In this document: positions 32,648 through 42,907 of the stretch, one piece after another
How the letters are laid out: every line of letters begins with the position of its first letter
How positions within the stretch are numbered: position 1 is the first letter of the stretch
Assembly (NCBI GenBank): GCA_014529385.2
Contig: CM043942.1
Span: 112,684,141 to 112,748,140 of the forward strand
Reading direction: 5' to 3'
From: Adiantum capillus-veneris
Taxonomy: Eukaryota > Streptophyta > Polypodiopsida > Polypodiales > Pteridaceae
Length of the DNA: 64,000 nucleotides
Program-made: the position numbers and the translations under genes
The notes under the pieces: model-generated
What the model was told of the DNA's origin: nothing
What the model saw: the letters and a program-made list of their open reading frames with translations, nothing else
The model's database searches: none

Positions 32648-34950
32648 TGTACAACCTAGCTTCAACTTTATATTTTGCACAAAAAGGAACTTAGAGCTTG
32701 CGGAATCAAGTGACAAGATTTGGTTATAGCATCACTAACACATTGTCTTAGGGTTATGGGAGCCCTCTCACCATCCACCCTCTTACAATGGTAGCCAAAC
32801 AATAGCCAATGAATCACAAGCAACAAAACAACAACCTTCAATGAAACAAGTCACCTTATGAAGCTGAATGAGTTTGCCAAGCCAAATTGGAGGAGAAGCG
32901 TGAGCCTTTGGACATGAATTGCACCCAAAACTACCAATTCATTGATATTGGGGTAGATACAACAATGGTAGGAAGAATATCTTCTACTCGCACTCACTCA
33001 AACTAGCTCAAGCTTTTCTATGCACCAAGGTGATGGTGTATAGAAAGCTTACTCTCTCTTTACAACCAAGATAGAGCTGGCATGTGGTACGCTCAATCTA
33101 GTGTGCAATGGTATAGTGATGTGTTTTACAAGGAGGAATGGGTTCTATTTATAGGTTTTAGAAGCCTTGATTAGGATTAAGCCTAATCAATTTTATTAGA
33201 AAAGATCAAGGATTATGAATTTTTATGAATTTCAAATGAGAATGGGGTCTCTCTTTTCTCTTGAGTCACATGGATGTGGGCTCAAGTAAGAGAATTATTG
33301 ATGTGGTGAAAGGAGAGAAACTTCCATGGGAGTGAGTGAATTTGTTTTACTTGTGCGGTTGCCTACTCCATATGTTGATAGTGTGGGTGTATTTTTACAA
33401 GAGAAGTTAGTTGTTAGTGGTAATAATCACTAGAATTGTTAGTGATACATTTACAATGGGTAGAATGAGTTGATTTGATGAAGGAAGAGGGGTGAATTAA
33501 AAGAGAATCATTGAGATGGTGAAGCTTTGAATAAGATTGAACTCACCCTTGTGTAGATTGTGGAAAAAATGACCGTTGGTCTTCTTCGCTTCTTTACGCC
33601 GCCGCCACGGTTGACCACCACGATGAAAAGAGGATTTGTTGATGAAAAATCCTCAATTTTCAGAAGTTATCATGGTTAAGATGCTGAATTTTAGATATTT
33701 TTTAGGAGAGGTAAATGAAATTGTAACATAGAAGCAATAGAGAGAGACATGGAGAGGGTGTATGTATGTAGAGGTTCATAAAAGAACTATAGGGATGAGA
33801 GAGAAGGGTAATGGTGAAGAGGGTGGGAGAAGCCATGGAAATTGTAGGTTTGAGTGAGGGAAGGAGAGAGAGGGATGTGTAAGAGTGAGTAGGTGTGTGG
33901 AAGGGTGAGAGAAGACTAAGGGCTACTTGTGAGAAAAGTGGACAGACTGGGGTCCACTCAAAAAATCATAGCTCACCGCTAGAAGCCCCAAAAATCATGA
34001 AAAAATTTGAAGTGATTATTCAGAGCGTGGGCTACATTTTCTCTTTTGACCACTGCTCCAAATTCGAAGTGGAGATAGGTGCCAAAATTCTCACCAAAAA
34101 GCCTGTTTTTATGCCTGCAAAAGTCTTTTAGTGGACCCCTCCTTTGTTGAATTTGTACAATGCATCCAAGAGTGAGCCCCTCCTTTGTCATATTATAATA
34201 CAAAGCATCCAAGTTGCCCTTGACCCATGCATGGAGGAGGATTATTGGTGAATAAAGAAATATATACATGGTGGGACTAGTGTATGGACTATTCATGGAC
34301 TTTAGTTCAATGAGCACATGGTGTTAGAATAATGAGTAAAAATAATAATAAAAATATGGAGGAGTTATGGATATGGAAAGATATTGGAATCATATGATAT
34401 GGTCCCTCCTTGAATTATTTTGGGTGAAAGAGGAAAAGGTATGCAAGTAAATAATATAATAAACGTAACCAATGAGTAGAAATCAATTTTTTGTTTTCAC
34501 GAGGGTGAGGGTGAAAATGTGGGAGTGATTTGTATAAAGGAAAAATATGAGGTTAGAGTATGTACATATTGACAAAAAATATAATTATGGTGTAAGAGGA
34601 TGAAAGAAGGTGTACATAGGTTTAATAAAACACACACCTAAGTAAAAATATATAAATAAAATACCAAAATAATTATAAAAAATCCCTATATTTAGGCCAT
34701 ATATACAATGAAATATTTACACAGAAAGAGGCCGTAATATACTTTTATTTTTTTATTTTTTTTATTTTTTTGGATCAACTAGCCCAGTGACTAGCTAGCT
34801 GAGAGTTTTTAAGAAGATATGGGAAAAGCCCCCTAACTCACACACGCATATGTACAGTGAAATGGTAGGGATAGCCATAGCGTTTGGGTGAATTTGTTAG
34901 GGTGGAGTAACTTACAATGGCAATTATGGAGAGCCGAAAAACGGCTATCA
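32321..34950 (-). mobile_element. Tat element 5' LTR (2.63 kb)
   Basis: Plus-strand ends TGAGGCCGTC (32321) and CGGCTATCA (34950), so TG...CA on both strands. TATA (CCTATAAATAGA, minus) at 33144-33155. It contains a GA microsatellite at 32583-32643. Beyond 34950 the sequence is the chromovirus LTR, continuing CTAGCAACGAG exactly as the uninterrupted sister LTR does at 51818, which gives the insertion point and a 5-bp CTAGC target. Confidence 0.92.
32583..32643. repeat. (GA)n microsatellite in the Tat LTR
   Basis: 61 bases of GA; it lies next to the point where the other LTR is truncated. Confidence 0.9.
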
Positions 34951-35745
34951 CTAGCAACGAGATCTAGCTCCACCTCGCAAGGGAAGCGTGCTTAACTTAT
35001 CTAGCGATCCTAAGATCCACCTTCCAAGAGGAGAGAAATCCCGAGTGCCTTTTTTCCCATGTTTCAGAGGCATGTACACTTGAGACCTCGCCGCTCTTGG
35101 GGCAATGAGTATTACTACTGTCGATTTATAACACTATGGGGACACAGAGTTCCCGACCAATCGGGACCACCCTTCTCATAGGCATTGGCAACCTCAGCCA
35201 AGCCCCCACTTTCCACCCCCACACTCGCACTTCTTTGTGTCTCCTAATTACTAACACAATGGTTGTTCAACATATAAGTTCCTTTATTAGGTTTTGACTC
35301 ACAAAGTTCATTAAGACAGCCGTTCAACCAGTATTGAAAAGCGGCACCAAGATAGTAACTCTAGTAAAATTCCAATGTTCTGGAGGTACAACATCTCCCC
35401 TCTAGTGAGAGTTTACTCCTCCCGTTGTCGCCTAGCTGCCCATACAACTAGGTATGTCCACCGCGAAGAACGCACGACATGGACATTCCCACCGCATAGA
35501 ACGCAAGACGTGGGTATCCACCACAAAGAACGCAAGTCGTGGATAGAGGCCCTAAGCTAGTAACTCTAGCTACTGCGAAATCATCGCGAGCCGCCCCCTG
35601 TGATCAGTAGGGGGATCAGGACTAGTTTCAACATTGGAAATAGAAATGAACATGCCTAGCTAAATTTTCCCTAACAGACATTCTTTCCTATCTCAAATAG
35701 TATATCCAACAACCATTCTTTCCTACTTAGAATTTAATATACATT

Positions 35746-35988
35746 TCAATTCAAATGCCGAGGTTTCCGTTGGAGTAGGGATATGCTCCTTCTTAACTTA
35801 TCGTATGCAATGTTAATTAAATAAGCTTGAATTAAAATGTGACCTACCTCCTCCATTTCCTCGTCATTGATCCGTGAGTTGGCCGGTACTTGGTCGTCCA
35901 TGGGAGCTTTCCCTTTCCCATTCATGTTGCTTGTTCCCGCCTCGCGGTCGTGGGCACCACCGAAGCGAGTTCTCTTTACAGGGGCCAT
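35746..35988 (-). CDS. ORF inside the chromovirus LTR
   Basis: 80 codons on the element's coding strand, downstream of the LTR TATA box: MAPVKRTRFGGAHDREAGTS, NGKGKAPMDDQVPANSRIND, EEMEE, then GAG GAG GTAGGT, which resembles a splice donor. In the sister 5' LTR (52888 downward) the same ORF has a one-base loss near 52799. It could be the first exon of a leader protein; see findings. No known domain. Confidence 0.35.
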   Translation of the reverse strand: MAPVKRTRFGGAHDREAGTSNMNGKGKAPMDDQVPANSRINDEEMEEVGHILIQAYLINIAYDKLRRSISLLQRKPRHLN

Positions 35989-36765
35989 TTTATACTCACT
36001 ACTTAATTGACAAACTTGGAGAAAAAGAACTCATGTCCGAGAGTACCACAACAACCAAGATGATAGATTAGAATCACTGAACAATTCCTTTATACGAGAG
36101 GGTTAGATTTCCTTTAAGACATAGTATTTTATGGATAGTACCTTACTTGTTCCTGCGGGAATTGGTTCTAAAGTTAAGTACTTGGCCTATGTAATTAGCA
36201 ATTTCAGATTTTACTTAATCAAATTACTAGAGGGGTGAATTAGACATGCTAAATCACCTTCCTAATGTAAGTAGAAAGATGCAGAATTACCATATGCATA
36301 GGTGAGAGGATTTTCTCTTCCTACTGGATTAATGACGGATTTATTTCCCTTAATTACATCCTGATGTATGAACTGATTGAATCTAACTTAGTTACTCCAA
36401 CATTGTGTGGTAATAAGGTGAAATTGACCAATTCCACATCATTGTCGGCTTGACATTTATTTACTATGATGACTAGCGGGAGATTTCTTCTTACTAATCA
36501 TGCATTAATCTATGATTATAAGAGGTTAATGGTTTGCATAATTAACTATTAGATTAAGAGTTCTGTGGTAGACTAAGAATATGGAGATTTAGAGAGCATC
36601 TACTGAGTAATTTAGCTATGATTAATCATAATAGTTGCGAGAATAGGAGAATGATAGAGAGATTTGCAACAAAGCATAAAATCAATTTTATTTTACCGTG
36701 ATTAGGACTGAAATCTACTCGAAATTTTGATCCAATGGAGTTCTCGAGATGAGGACAACACTTTC

Positions 36766-38015
36766 CATTAGTCAAAATTTGGACTCACAAAGGGGCCCTT
36801 TAAGGAGTTTGACTTTACCTCTCTCTAACATTAGGAGAAATATGAACCCTCTAGGGGCCCTTTGGGATTAAGGTCAATTAGAGGCTAGCCAATAGGAAGA
36901 GGGTGGTGGACACACTCTACAACTAGGAAGAGCTAGGTGTGTCATAGTTTGTCCCCTCTTTCCCTTGGTTTGCCTAGGTCAAAACAACCTTTTAAAGGAG
37001 AATACCATGCTCTTGCAAGCCTTTAAACCCTGGAAAAGGGGGTGTGACAGTGAGGTGACAGTTGGAAAAGTGAAGATGACATGATGGTACAATGTAATTT
37101 GAATTGGGAAGGGGGGAAGGGGGGGGGGGGCTTCAATCTCAACCATTATATCCTTTTTTCATCCAATGGATATCATCAAAAGGCGCCTTTCAACCTCCAC
37201 CCTTCATCTTGAGTGAGATCTAGTGGCTAGGATGGGCTCCCCTCTCTTCAAAATGCGCCTTTTCACCTCCTCCCTTGATCTTGATTGAGATCCAAAGGCC
37301 GAGATTGAGCCCCTACTTCAAATGGCGCCTTTCAACCTCCACCCTTGATCTTGTGCAAGATCCAATGGTCAAGATTGCATCCCCACATCATATGGAGCCT
37401 TGCTCTTTTACCCATTAAGCAACTTGCACCTTCCCCTCCAATTAACCAATGGTCCATCTTCCAAGGCCTATTAAATATGGGCCAAAGACCCCACTAGTCA
37501 GTTTCTTTTGAAAACTGACATATTCTAGCTCAAAATCACTAAGAGGTTTTTTGTGTCCCCTTAACCCCCTACCAATTAGAAACTTAATCCCAAACCTTAC
37601 AAGGCCCCAAAGAGGTCCAATATTTTCCTAATGACAAAACGGACGCATGGATAAATTTTTGCAAACAAACTCCAAAGTCGACGGAGGTTTAGCAGTTAGA
37701 ATGTCCTCTTGAAGCTCTATCTATTGATATATAGCACGCCATGAGATTCCTCATATTTTAGAAGATTTCTTTTTTTGATTCACCTATGATGTGACAACTC
37801 TGTCGGAATCAAAAAAAGAATCTTCTAAAATATGAGGAATCTCATGGCATGCTATATATCAGTAGATAGAGCTTGAAGAGGACATTCTTACTGTCAAACC
37901 TCTGCCAACTTTGGAGTTTGTTTGCAAAAAATTTATCCATGCGCCCGTTTTGGTAGAGAGAGGTAAAGTTAAACTCCTTAAAGGGCCCCTTTGTGAGTCC
38001 AAATTTTACCTAATG
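36766..38015. mobile_element. 1.25-kb TIR element with inner long hairpin
   Basis: Inverted ends of about 60 bp: CATTAG..AAAATTTGGACTCACAAAG and its complement at 37957-38015, with few mismatches. The sister LTR at 53660 lacks the insert and shows the empty site. Joining the flanks gives the same length as the empty site, so no target duplication is evident. Inside are three diverged 70-75-bp tandem units (about 37180-37390; GGCGCCTTTCAACCTCCACC, CTTGATCTTG) and a 146-bp-arm inverted repeat. No transposase, so non-autonomous. Confidence 0.75.
37636..37951. repeat. Long inverted repeat (146-bp arms, 24-bp loop)
   Basis: Arms 37636-37781 and 37806-37951 are near-perfect complements (e.g. CTAAAATATGAGGAATCTCA). 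Transcription from either side would give a long RNA hairpin. It abuts the right terminal repeat of the 1.25-kb element. Confidence 0.85.
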
Positions 38016-38801
38016 CTCCTTTGCTTCTTCTCCAAAGACTATGTGTGCCGGCAGCACCTCCCCAAGGCGTGTGTGTAAGTGTGTGTGTGTGTGTGTGTGT
38101 ACTGAGTGGGTGTGTGAGCATATCTGTGTGTGTGTGTGTGAGCAAACTCTTATATAGGCTCTCCCATGCTGAAAATCGACCCAAGCTGCTATAAGTATCT
38201 GAAGAGCACTCCATGCATGGAAAGTCCAGTTACATGCCTACCAAGTGTCCAGTTAGCTAGTCTAACTGACTCTCACACTCTCTCTCAAGCATGGCAACTC
38301 TCCCACAACTCCCTAGAGATGAGAGGGCGCCCTCTAGCTACTAAAGCAAGCTTTGAGTGACCTAGGACCTGTTCCCACACAGCCTCGAGCCCCGGTGCCT
38401 CCCCGCACAACCTTAGGAAAATTTCACGTTAGGCTAAAACGGGCGATACGAGTCGGAATTTAATGCCGTAAATTGCTATACTAAGCTCTAACTAAGGTGT
38501 ACCTGTCCGAGTACCTGCCATATTTAGTAGCCCTCGGGGTCCGAAAATGCATTTTTTCAAATTCGGGGTACGGGTGTAGTTTTTCGAGACGGTCAAAACT
38601 AGACGGGTCGGGTGACCAAAAATTACTATTTTTAGAATGTTTCTACAAAAATTATTTTAATGCACTTTTGGAAGCTTTATAACATTCTAAACATCATGGC
38701 ACCGACAGAATTTGGAAAACTGCTACAAATAGTAACTTTTTTCATTATGTTTATTCCATGGTACAATGGTGCTCTTTTTGGTCTGGGTCAGAGACCTTAC
38801 A

Positions 38802-38812
38802 ACCTCCCCAAC
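38802..38812 (-). promoter_or_regulatory. Chromovirus polypurine tract
   Basis: Minus strand GTTGGGGAGGT directly before the 3' LTR. Confidence 0.75.
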
Positions 38813-38832
38813 GTGAAAAATTTGAGATGTCC

Positions 38833-39310
38833 TCATCTCAAAAATGTGCTTGGGTAATCTTTTATGAGCGTTCGTTCGTCCTCCCAAGTTGCATCTTCTT
38901 CAGGGTAATCTTTCCACTTTACTAGATGCTCCGTGATTGTTCTGTTGCATAACTTTCTTTCCCTTGTTTCAAGTACATAGTCAGGTTGGAGCTCGAGAAC
39001 TCCTTGTGCTGGCATGAATATCTGATCTGAGTCCAAGAGTTGATCAGGATTAGGGATCTAGGGTTTGAGTAAGCTGACGTGGAATACGTCATGAACCTTT
39101 AAGTTTGTAGGTAACTTTAGCTTGTAGGCATGGTCATTCACAACTTTAGCTTGTAGGCCTGGTCATTCACAACTTTAAGTTTGTAGGTAACTTTAGCTTG
39201 TAAGCCTAGTCATTCACAACTTTAAGTTTGTAGGTAACTTTAGCTTGTAGGCCTGGTCATTCACAACTTTAATGATCTCGAATGGTCCACAATTCCTTGG
39301 GCTTAGCTTC
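38833..39310 (-). pseudogene. Chromovirus integrase C-terminus with chromodomain
   Basis: The GPF block (CGPFEIIKVV) is readable near 39300 after a frameshift. It is followed by an in-frame 48-bp repeat (KVVNDQAYKLKLPTNL) present about three and a half times at 39090-39280, then VHDVFHVSLLKP, a stop, and an open block 39036-38833. That block is a chromodomain: LQPDYVLETRERKLCNRTIT, EHLVKWKDYPEEDATWEDER. Such domains tether chromovirus integrases to histone marks in heterochromatin. The reading frame ends 20 bases before the polypurine tract. Confidence 0.85.
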
Positions 39311-39781
39311 TTATATTTGCCTAGTGATAAGTTGCTTTTCTTTGGTCAGACTCGCAGAAAAAACCTTATCCCCTTCTTTGAAAGTTCTTTCCGAATGGTT
39401 CTTATCCGCACGGTGCTTCTGTCTATCCTGAGCGGCCTGAATGTCTTGGCGAATAGCTCTAGTTTGGGCTTCCATGTCTTCTACAATCTTCTTAGAGGCT
39501 TCCACCTTGATGGTTGGGTTTGAAAAGTTAAGCGGTGCTAAACAGTTCTGTCCATAAAGAGCTTTAAAGGGTGACATTCCAATGCTTCTGTGTTCGGAAG
39601 AATTATAAGAATATTCTACCAAAGGAAGATATTGTAACCACTTCTTTGGCTCTTGCGAAAAATAGGCCCTGAGAATGTCCTCAATGACTTGATTTACTCT
39701 TTCAGTTGCCAATCTGTCTACGGATGATACACTGTGCTGAAGGCTAAATGTGACCCAATAGATTGGAAAAGAGAAGTCCAA
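39311..39781 (-). pseudogene. Chromovirus integrase core end and linker
   Basis: TERVNQVIEDILRAYFSQEP carries the catalytic E. Then WLQYLPLVEYSYNSSEHRSI, MSPFKALYGQNCLAPLNFSN, and FKEGDKVF start the C-terminal domain before the frame is lost. It is offset from the upstream ORF by one missing base and preceded by a TAG where HPQ is expected. Confidence 0.85.
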
Positions 39782-40524
39782 AAGTTTGATGTAAACTTGG
39801 AATCTCTATCACTGACGATACGCTTGGGTAAACCATGTAACCTAAAAATTTCCTTGATGAATACCTGGCTAATATCCGAAGCAGAAAAGGTTGTCTTTAC
39901 GGGTATTAGATGAGCCACTTTTGTGAGCATATCAACAACCACGAAAACAAAGTCATAACCTCCTGTAGAAGGTAATCCTGTAACAAAGTCCATACTGATG
40001 CATTTCCATTTCATCTGGGGTATGTCAAGAGGTTGAAGCTGCCCTGGTAACTTGATTCTTTCGGCTTTTATCCGCTGACAAGAAAGGCATTGCCTCACAT
40101 AGCAAAGTATGTCTGCTTTCATCCCGGACCAAAAATAACTCCTCTTGACATCATGAAGAGTCTTAGCATAACCTGGATTTCCAGATGTAGGGCTATCGTT
40201 CGCTTCATACAGAATAGCCTTCTTTAAAGCTAGGTCTCTGGGTACATAAAGTCTATGTCTGTAGTAAAGACACCCTCCCATAAGAGAGTAATGTTTAGCT
40301 TCAGGCATCTTATTCTGCTGGACTAATGACACTATACGTTGGTATTCTGGATCTACCAAAGATGCTTCTTTAATTCTGTCCCAGATAGGGTTATTTGGAA
40401 TAGAGATAGCTCCGAGAAAATATTTTTGGCTAAGTCTATCTGCAACGGCATTTTCCTTCCTTGATCTATACTTTATGTCAAGGTCATATTCTTGTAAGAG
40501 TTCTATCCATCGCCGTTGTTGCAT
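39718..40524 (-). pseudogene. Chromovirus RNase H end, integrase zinc domain and core
   Basis: 268 codons. It begins in the RNase H tail (YRSRKENAVADRLSQ). Zinc domain: EANDSPTSGNPGYAKTL and CYVRQCLSCQ, where both expected histidines are N while both cysteines remain. Core: CISMDFVTGLPSTGGYDFVF (D179), VSDRDSKFTSNFW (D239), ending FSTVYHP and TAG. It continues upstream in frame into the RNase H fragment at 40694-40525. Confidence 0.88.
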
Positions 40525-40694
40525 ATTGAGAATAGGTTGAGTAAAAATCCATTTTAAGCTCTTGTGGTCTGTAACTAGCTAAAACTTGCGCCCGAGAAGA
40601 TAATGTCTCCATAACTTCAGCGCATGTATAACCGCGAAGAGTTCCAAATCATGAGTAGGATAATTCTTCTCGTGATCCCTTAGCTTTCGTGAAG
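40525..40694 (-). pseudogene. Chromovirus RNase H, part downstream of the CACTA insertion
   Basis: [37 protein letters not shown], then DHKSLKWI-like sequence with a stop near 40580. It joins exactly, minus one TAT, to PVAYT on the other side of the CACTA transposon. Confidence 0.85.
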
Positions 40695-40697
40695 TAT
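40695..40697. repeat. CACTA target site duplication TAT (left; right copy 48335-48337)
   Basis: 3-bp direct duplication, the CACTA-superfamily size. Confidence 0.9.
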
Positions 40698-40719
40698 CAC
40701 TACAAGAGGTTGTGTGCTC

Positions 40720-40965
40720 TTGTGACGCTGTTAGCGACGGAAATACATTGGGTTTTTATAACCCCCGACGTCGCTAAAACCGTCGCTACGAGCGTCGCTA
40801 CGAGAGCGTCGCTATATGCGTCGCTATAGGCGTCGCTATATGCGTCGCTATATAGCGACGAATATAGCGACGCCTATAGCGACGTTTACACAGATGACTA
40901 TAGCGACGCTTATAGCGACGCTACAGAGCAATAAATAGCGACGCTTATAGCGACGCCCGAGAGAT
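40720..40965. repeat. CACTA subterminal repeats, left
   Basis: More than a dozen copies of CGTCGCTA or its complement TAGCGACG, in both orientations, commonly as GCGTCGCTATA. These are the expected binding sites of the element's DNA-binding protein. A perfect 11-bp-arm hairpin (GGCAGGGCATTGAATGCCC) follows at about 40978. Confidence 0.9.
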
Positions 40966-41321
40966 TTTTTTTTTTGTGGCAGGGCATTGAATGCCCTGCC
41001 ACCCATCAACCATATTGTACTTGATTCACTTTTTAAAAAAAGTGCAAAGGTAGATAATAGACCCAAAATAATCACCCACAAGACGCATTGTTTGCAAAAT
41101 TGACAATTGTACACATCAGAGGCAAAATGAATTGATTGGCAAATGTAATAATGACAATTGTACAACATCATAGGCATAAAGAATTGATTGGCAAAAGGAA
41201 CTGCGGTGACAAATGTAATAATATACATGGTTCAAAAAGACATATAAAATCCGTCGCTTGATACATAAGCTATGAGAAACCCTAAACTAATGCTATCTAG
41301 CTACGGCTAAACTGACGTCGT

Positions 41322-42635
41322 CTAGTCAGACGTCTCATCGCGTCCAAGCGGCGTATCTGTCGGATTCTGCAAAAAAAGACAATAAGACAGCTTTCAGTAA
41401 GTATAAACATATAACGACATTTATAAAACAATACAAAAAATAAAAAAGAGTAAACCCTAATACTAACCATGCCGCCGCGAGAACTGAGAATGTCCATCAG
41501 GGCATTTAAGCCCTTCCTGCCTGCGTACTCGCGCTCGTACGGTGTGGGATCACGTCCTGTCATCGACCACTGTCAAAACATACAAAGATTTCATTATGTT
41601 AGAACTAAAAAACTCATAAACCCTAAACTATCGAACATGCATAAAGAGCAATGTGAAAAGACTTACAAAATCGGCCTCAAATGATGCCCATCCACCGCTC
41701 CCCAAGTGGTGCGAGCTCCCTGCCTCTACTCGCGCTCTGGCTGCATCCTTTTGTTGCTTCCACTTGTCGGGATTCTCGCGCGCTGCTTTCTTCGCATTCT
41801 TCCAATCTTCTTTGGCCAACCAATCTGGCCTGTTCCACCCATTCTTGATTGCTTTTTGCACTTCGGAACGCTTGTGTTTGCAGTATTCGCGCATTCGAAT
41901 CTTCATCAGGTCTTCATTGAAGCGCTGATCCCGTGTTAGAACGGGAAACTCATCATGAAGTATGCTGATGACTCTGTTTTTTAAATCACTTGGTACTTCA
42001 CTCCATTTGTTTAGTATGTAGTGTCTAAACAGCTGGGAGCAAAGACCACGCATGCGCGAGATCACCTTCTTGCCGTCATCATCCATGATGATGCCACCGC
42101 TGATGTCGACGGAGTAAGGCAAGCCCTCTGGCCGGTGACGCGTGAACCTGGGTGTCCCGGTAGGGGTCTCTAGCGGCATGTCGATGGGGGTACGGACGTC
42201 AGGTATCTCCACCGGCGTCTGGGCCCCGAAGCGAGGAGTGTTAAGTGGGGTAGCTCCTGGCGGAGTAGGTAGAGGTGTGTAGCTTCTAGGAACAGTCAGC
42301 CGTGCAAAACCTGGCGTAGATGGCGATGCTGTGGCTGGTGTGGGGGCGGGCAAAGAAGGGGAGGGTAAAGAGCCTCGTCGAACACGAGGCGGTGTGGAGG
42401 CATCGGTGGCGGAATCCCCACAACAACCGCCACCGCCACCACTAGAGCGCCGGTGTCTAGACGAGTGTGAAGCTCGTCTCGTCGACGCCGAAGCTTCGGA
42501 GCGCGCCGAATGCTCTGAAAGAGAGGGAGATGCAGATGGTGTAGGAATGCGCGATGATGCGCCAGAGCGATGACGCTCCACGTACCACTGTCTCTGCTGC
42601 GGTGACAAAGAAGAAAGAAACTCCTCATCATCCAT
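41322..42635 (-). CDS. CACTA second gene (TnpA-like, Transposase_24-like), three exons
   Basis: Exons 42635-41667, 41569-41468 and 41366-41322 (donors GTAAGT and GTTAGT, acceptors GACAG and TGCAG) give 371 codons without a stop. Start MDDEEFLSSLSPQQRQWYVE; ser/pro-rich N-terminal half; then IMDDDGKKVISRMRGLCSQL, KWSEVPSDLKNRVISILHDE, RMREYCKHKRSEVQKAIKNG, WNRPDWLAKEDW, resembling the plant Transposase_24 domain; exon 2 holds YAGRKGLNALMDILSS; the end is TPLGRDETSD. An acceptor-like TTTAATGCAG just before the ATG suggests a 5' UTR intron. Likely role: binding subterminal repeats and helping the transposase. Confidence 0.8.
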
Positions 42636-42907
42636 ACCTGCATTAAACACACGAATATTTAAACTTAATATTGAATGAATAGAGTAGACAATGACGCAAA
42701 GACCATTAAATACAATGACGTAATGACGCATATAAATACAATGACGCAATGAATCGAGTGATAGAAGAGGCAAGTCGAAAACTCAGAATTTTCAATCAAA
42801 AGATGTGAGCGCGAGTAGAAAAGAGCGTTATACACCATGGAAGGTACTTAGAGAGCCAGAGCTTTTACAACACGGAGCAAAATTGTTCAAATACAATATT
42901 TGTGGCT

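Larger units (their letters stand above)
34951..38801 (-). mobile_element. Chromovirus 3' LTR, interrupted
   Basis: Direct repeat of 51818-54463. On the minus strand it begins TGTAAGGTCTCTG at 38801, just after the polypurine tract. The last 145 bp (equivalent to 51673-51817) are cut off by the Tat insertion and then lost. A 1.25-kb inverted-repeat element at 36766-38015 accounts for its extra length. TATA (CCTATATAAGAG, minus) near 38150; a (GT)n tract at 38073-38100. Confidence 0.9.

Noticed and set aside
37135-37390. CRISPR-like array of short repeats
   Set aside because: The units are adjacent diverged 70-75-bp tandem copies without unique spacers, in a plant transposon context.
40848-41228. 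126-codon minus-strand frame ending in repeated VAIGVAI
   Set aside because: The end is the CACTA subterminal repeat array translated; the rest has no family resemblance.
41653-41939. Plus-strand frames opposite the second CACTA gene
   Set aside because: Antisense shadows of a well-supported three-exon gene.
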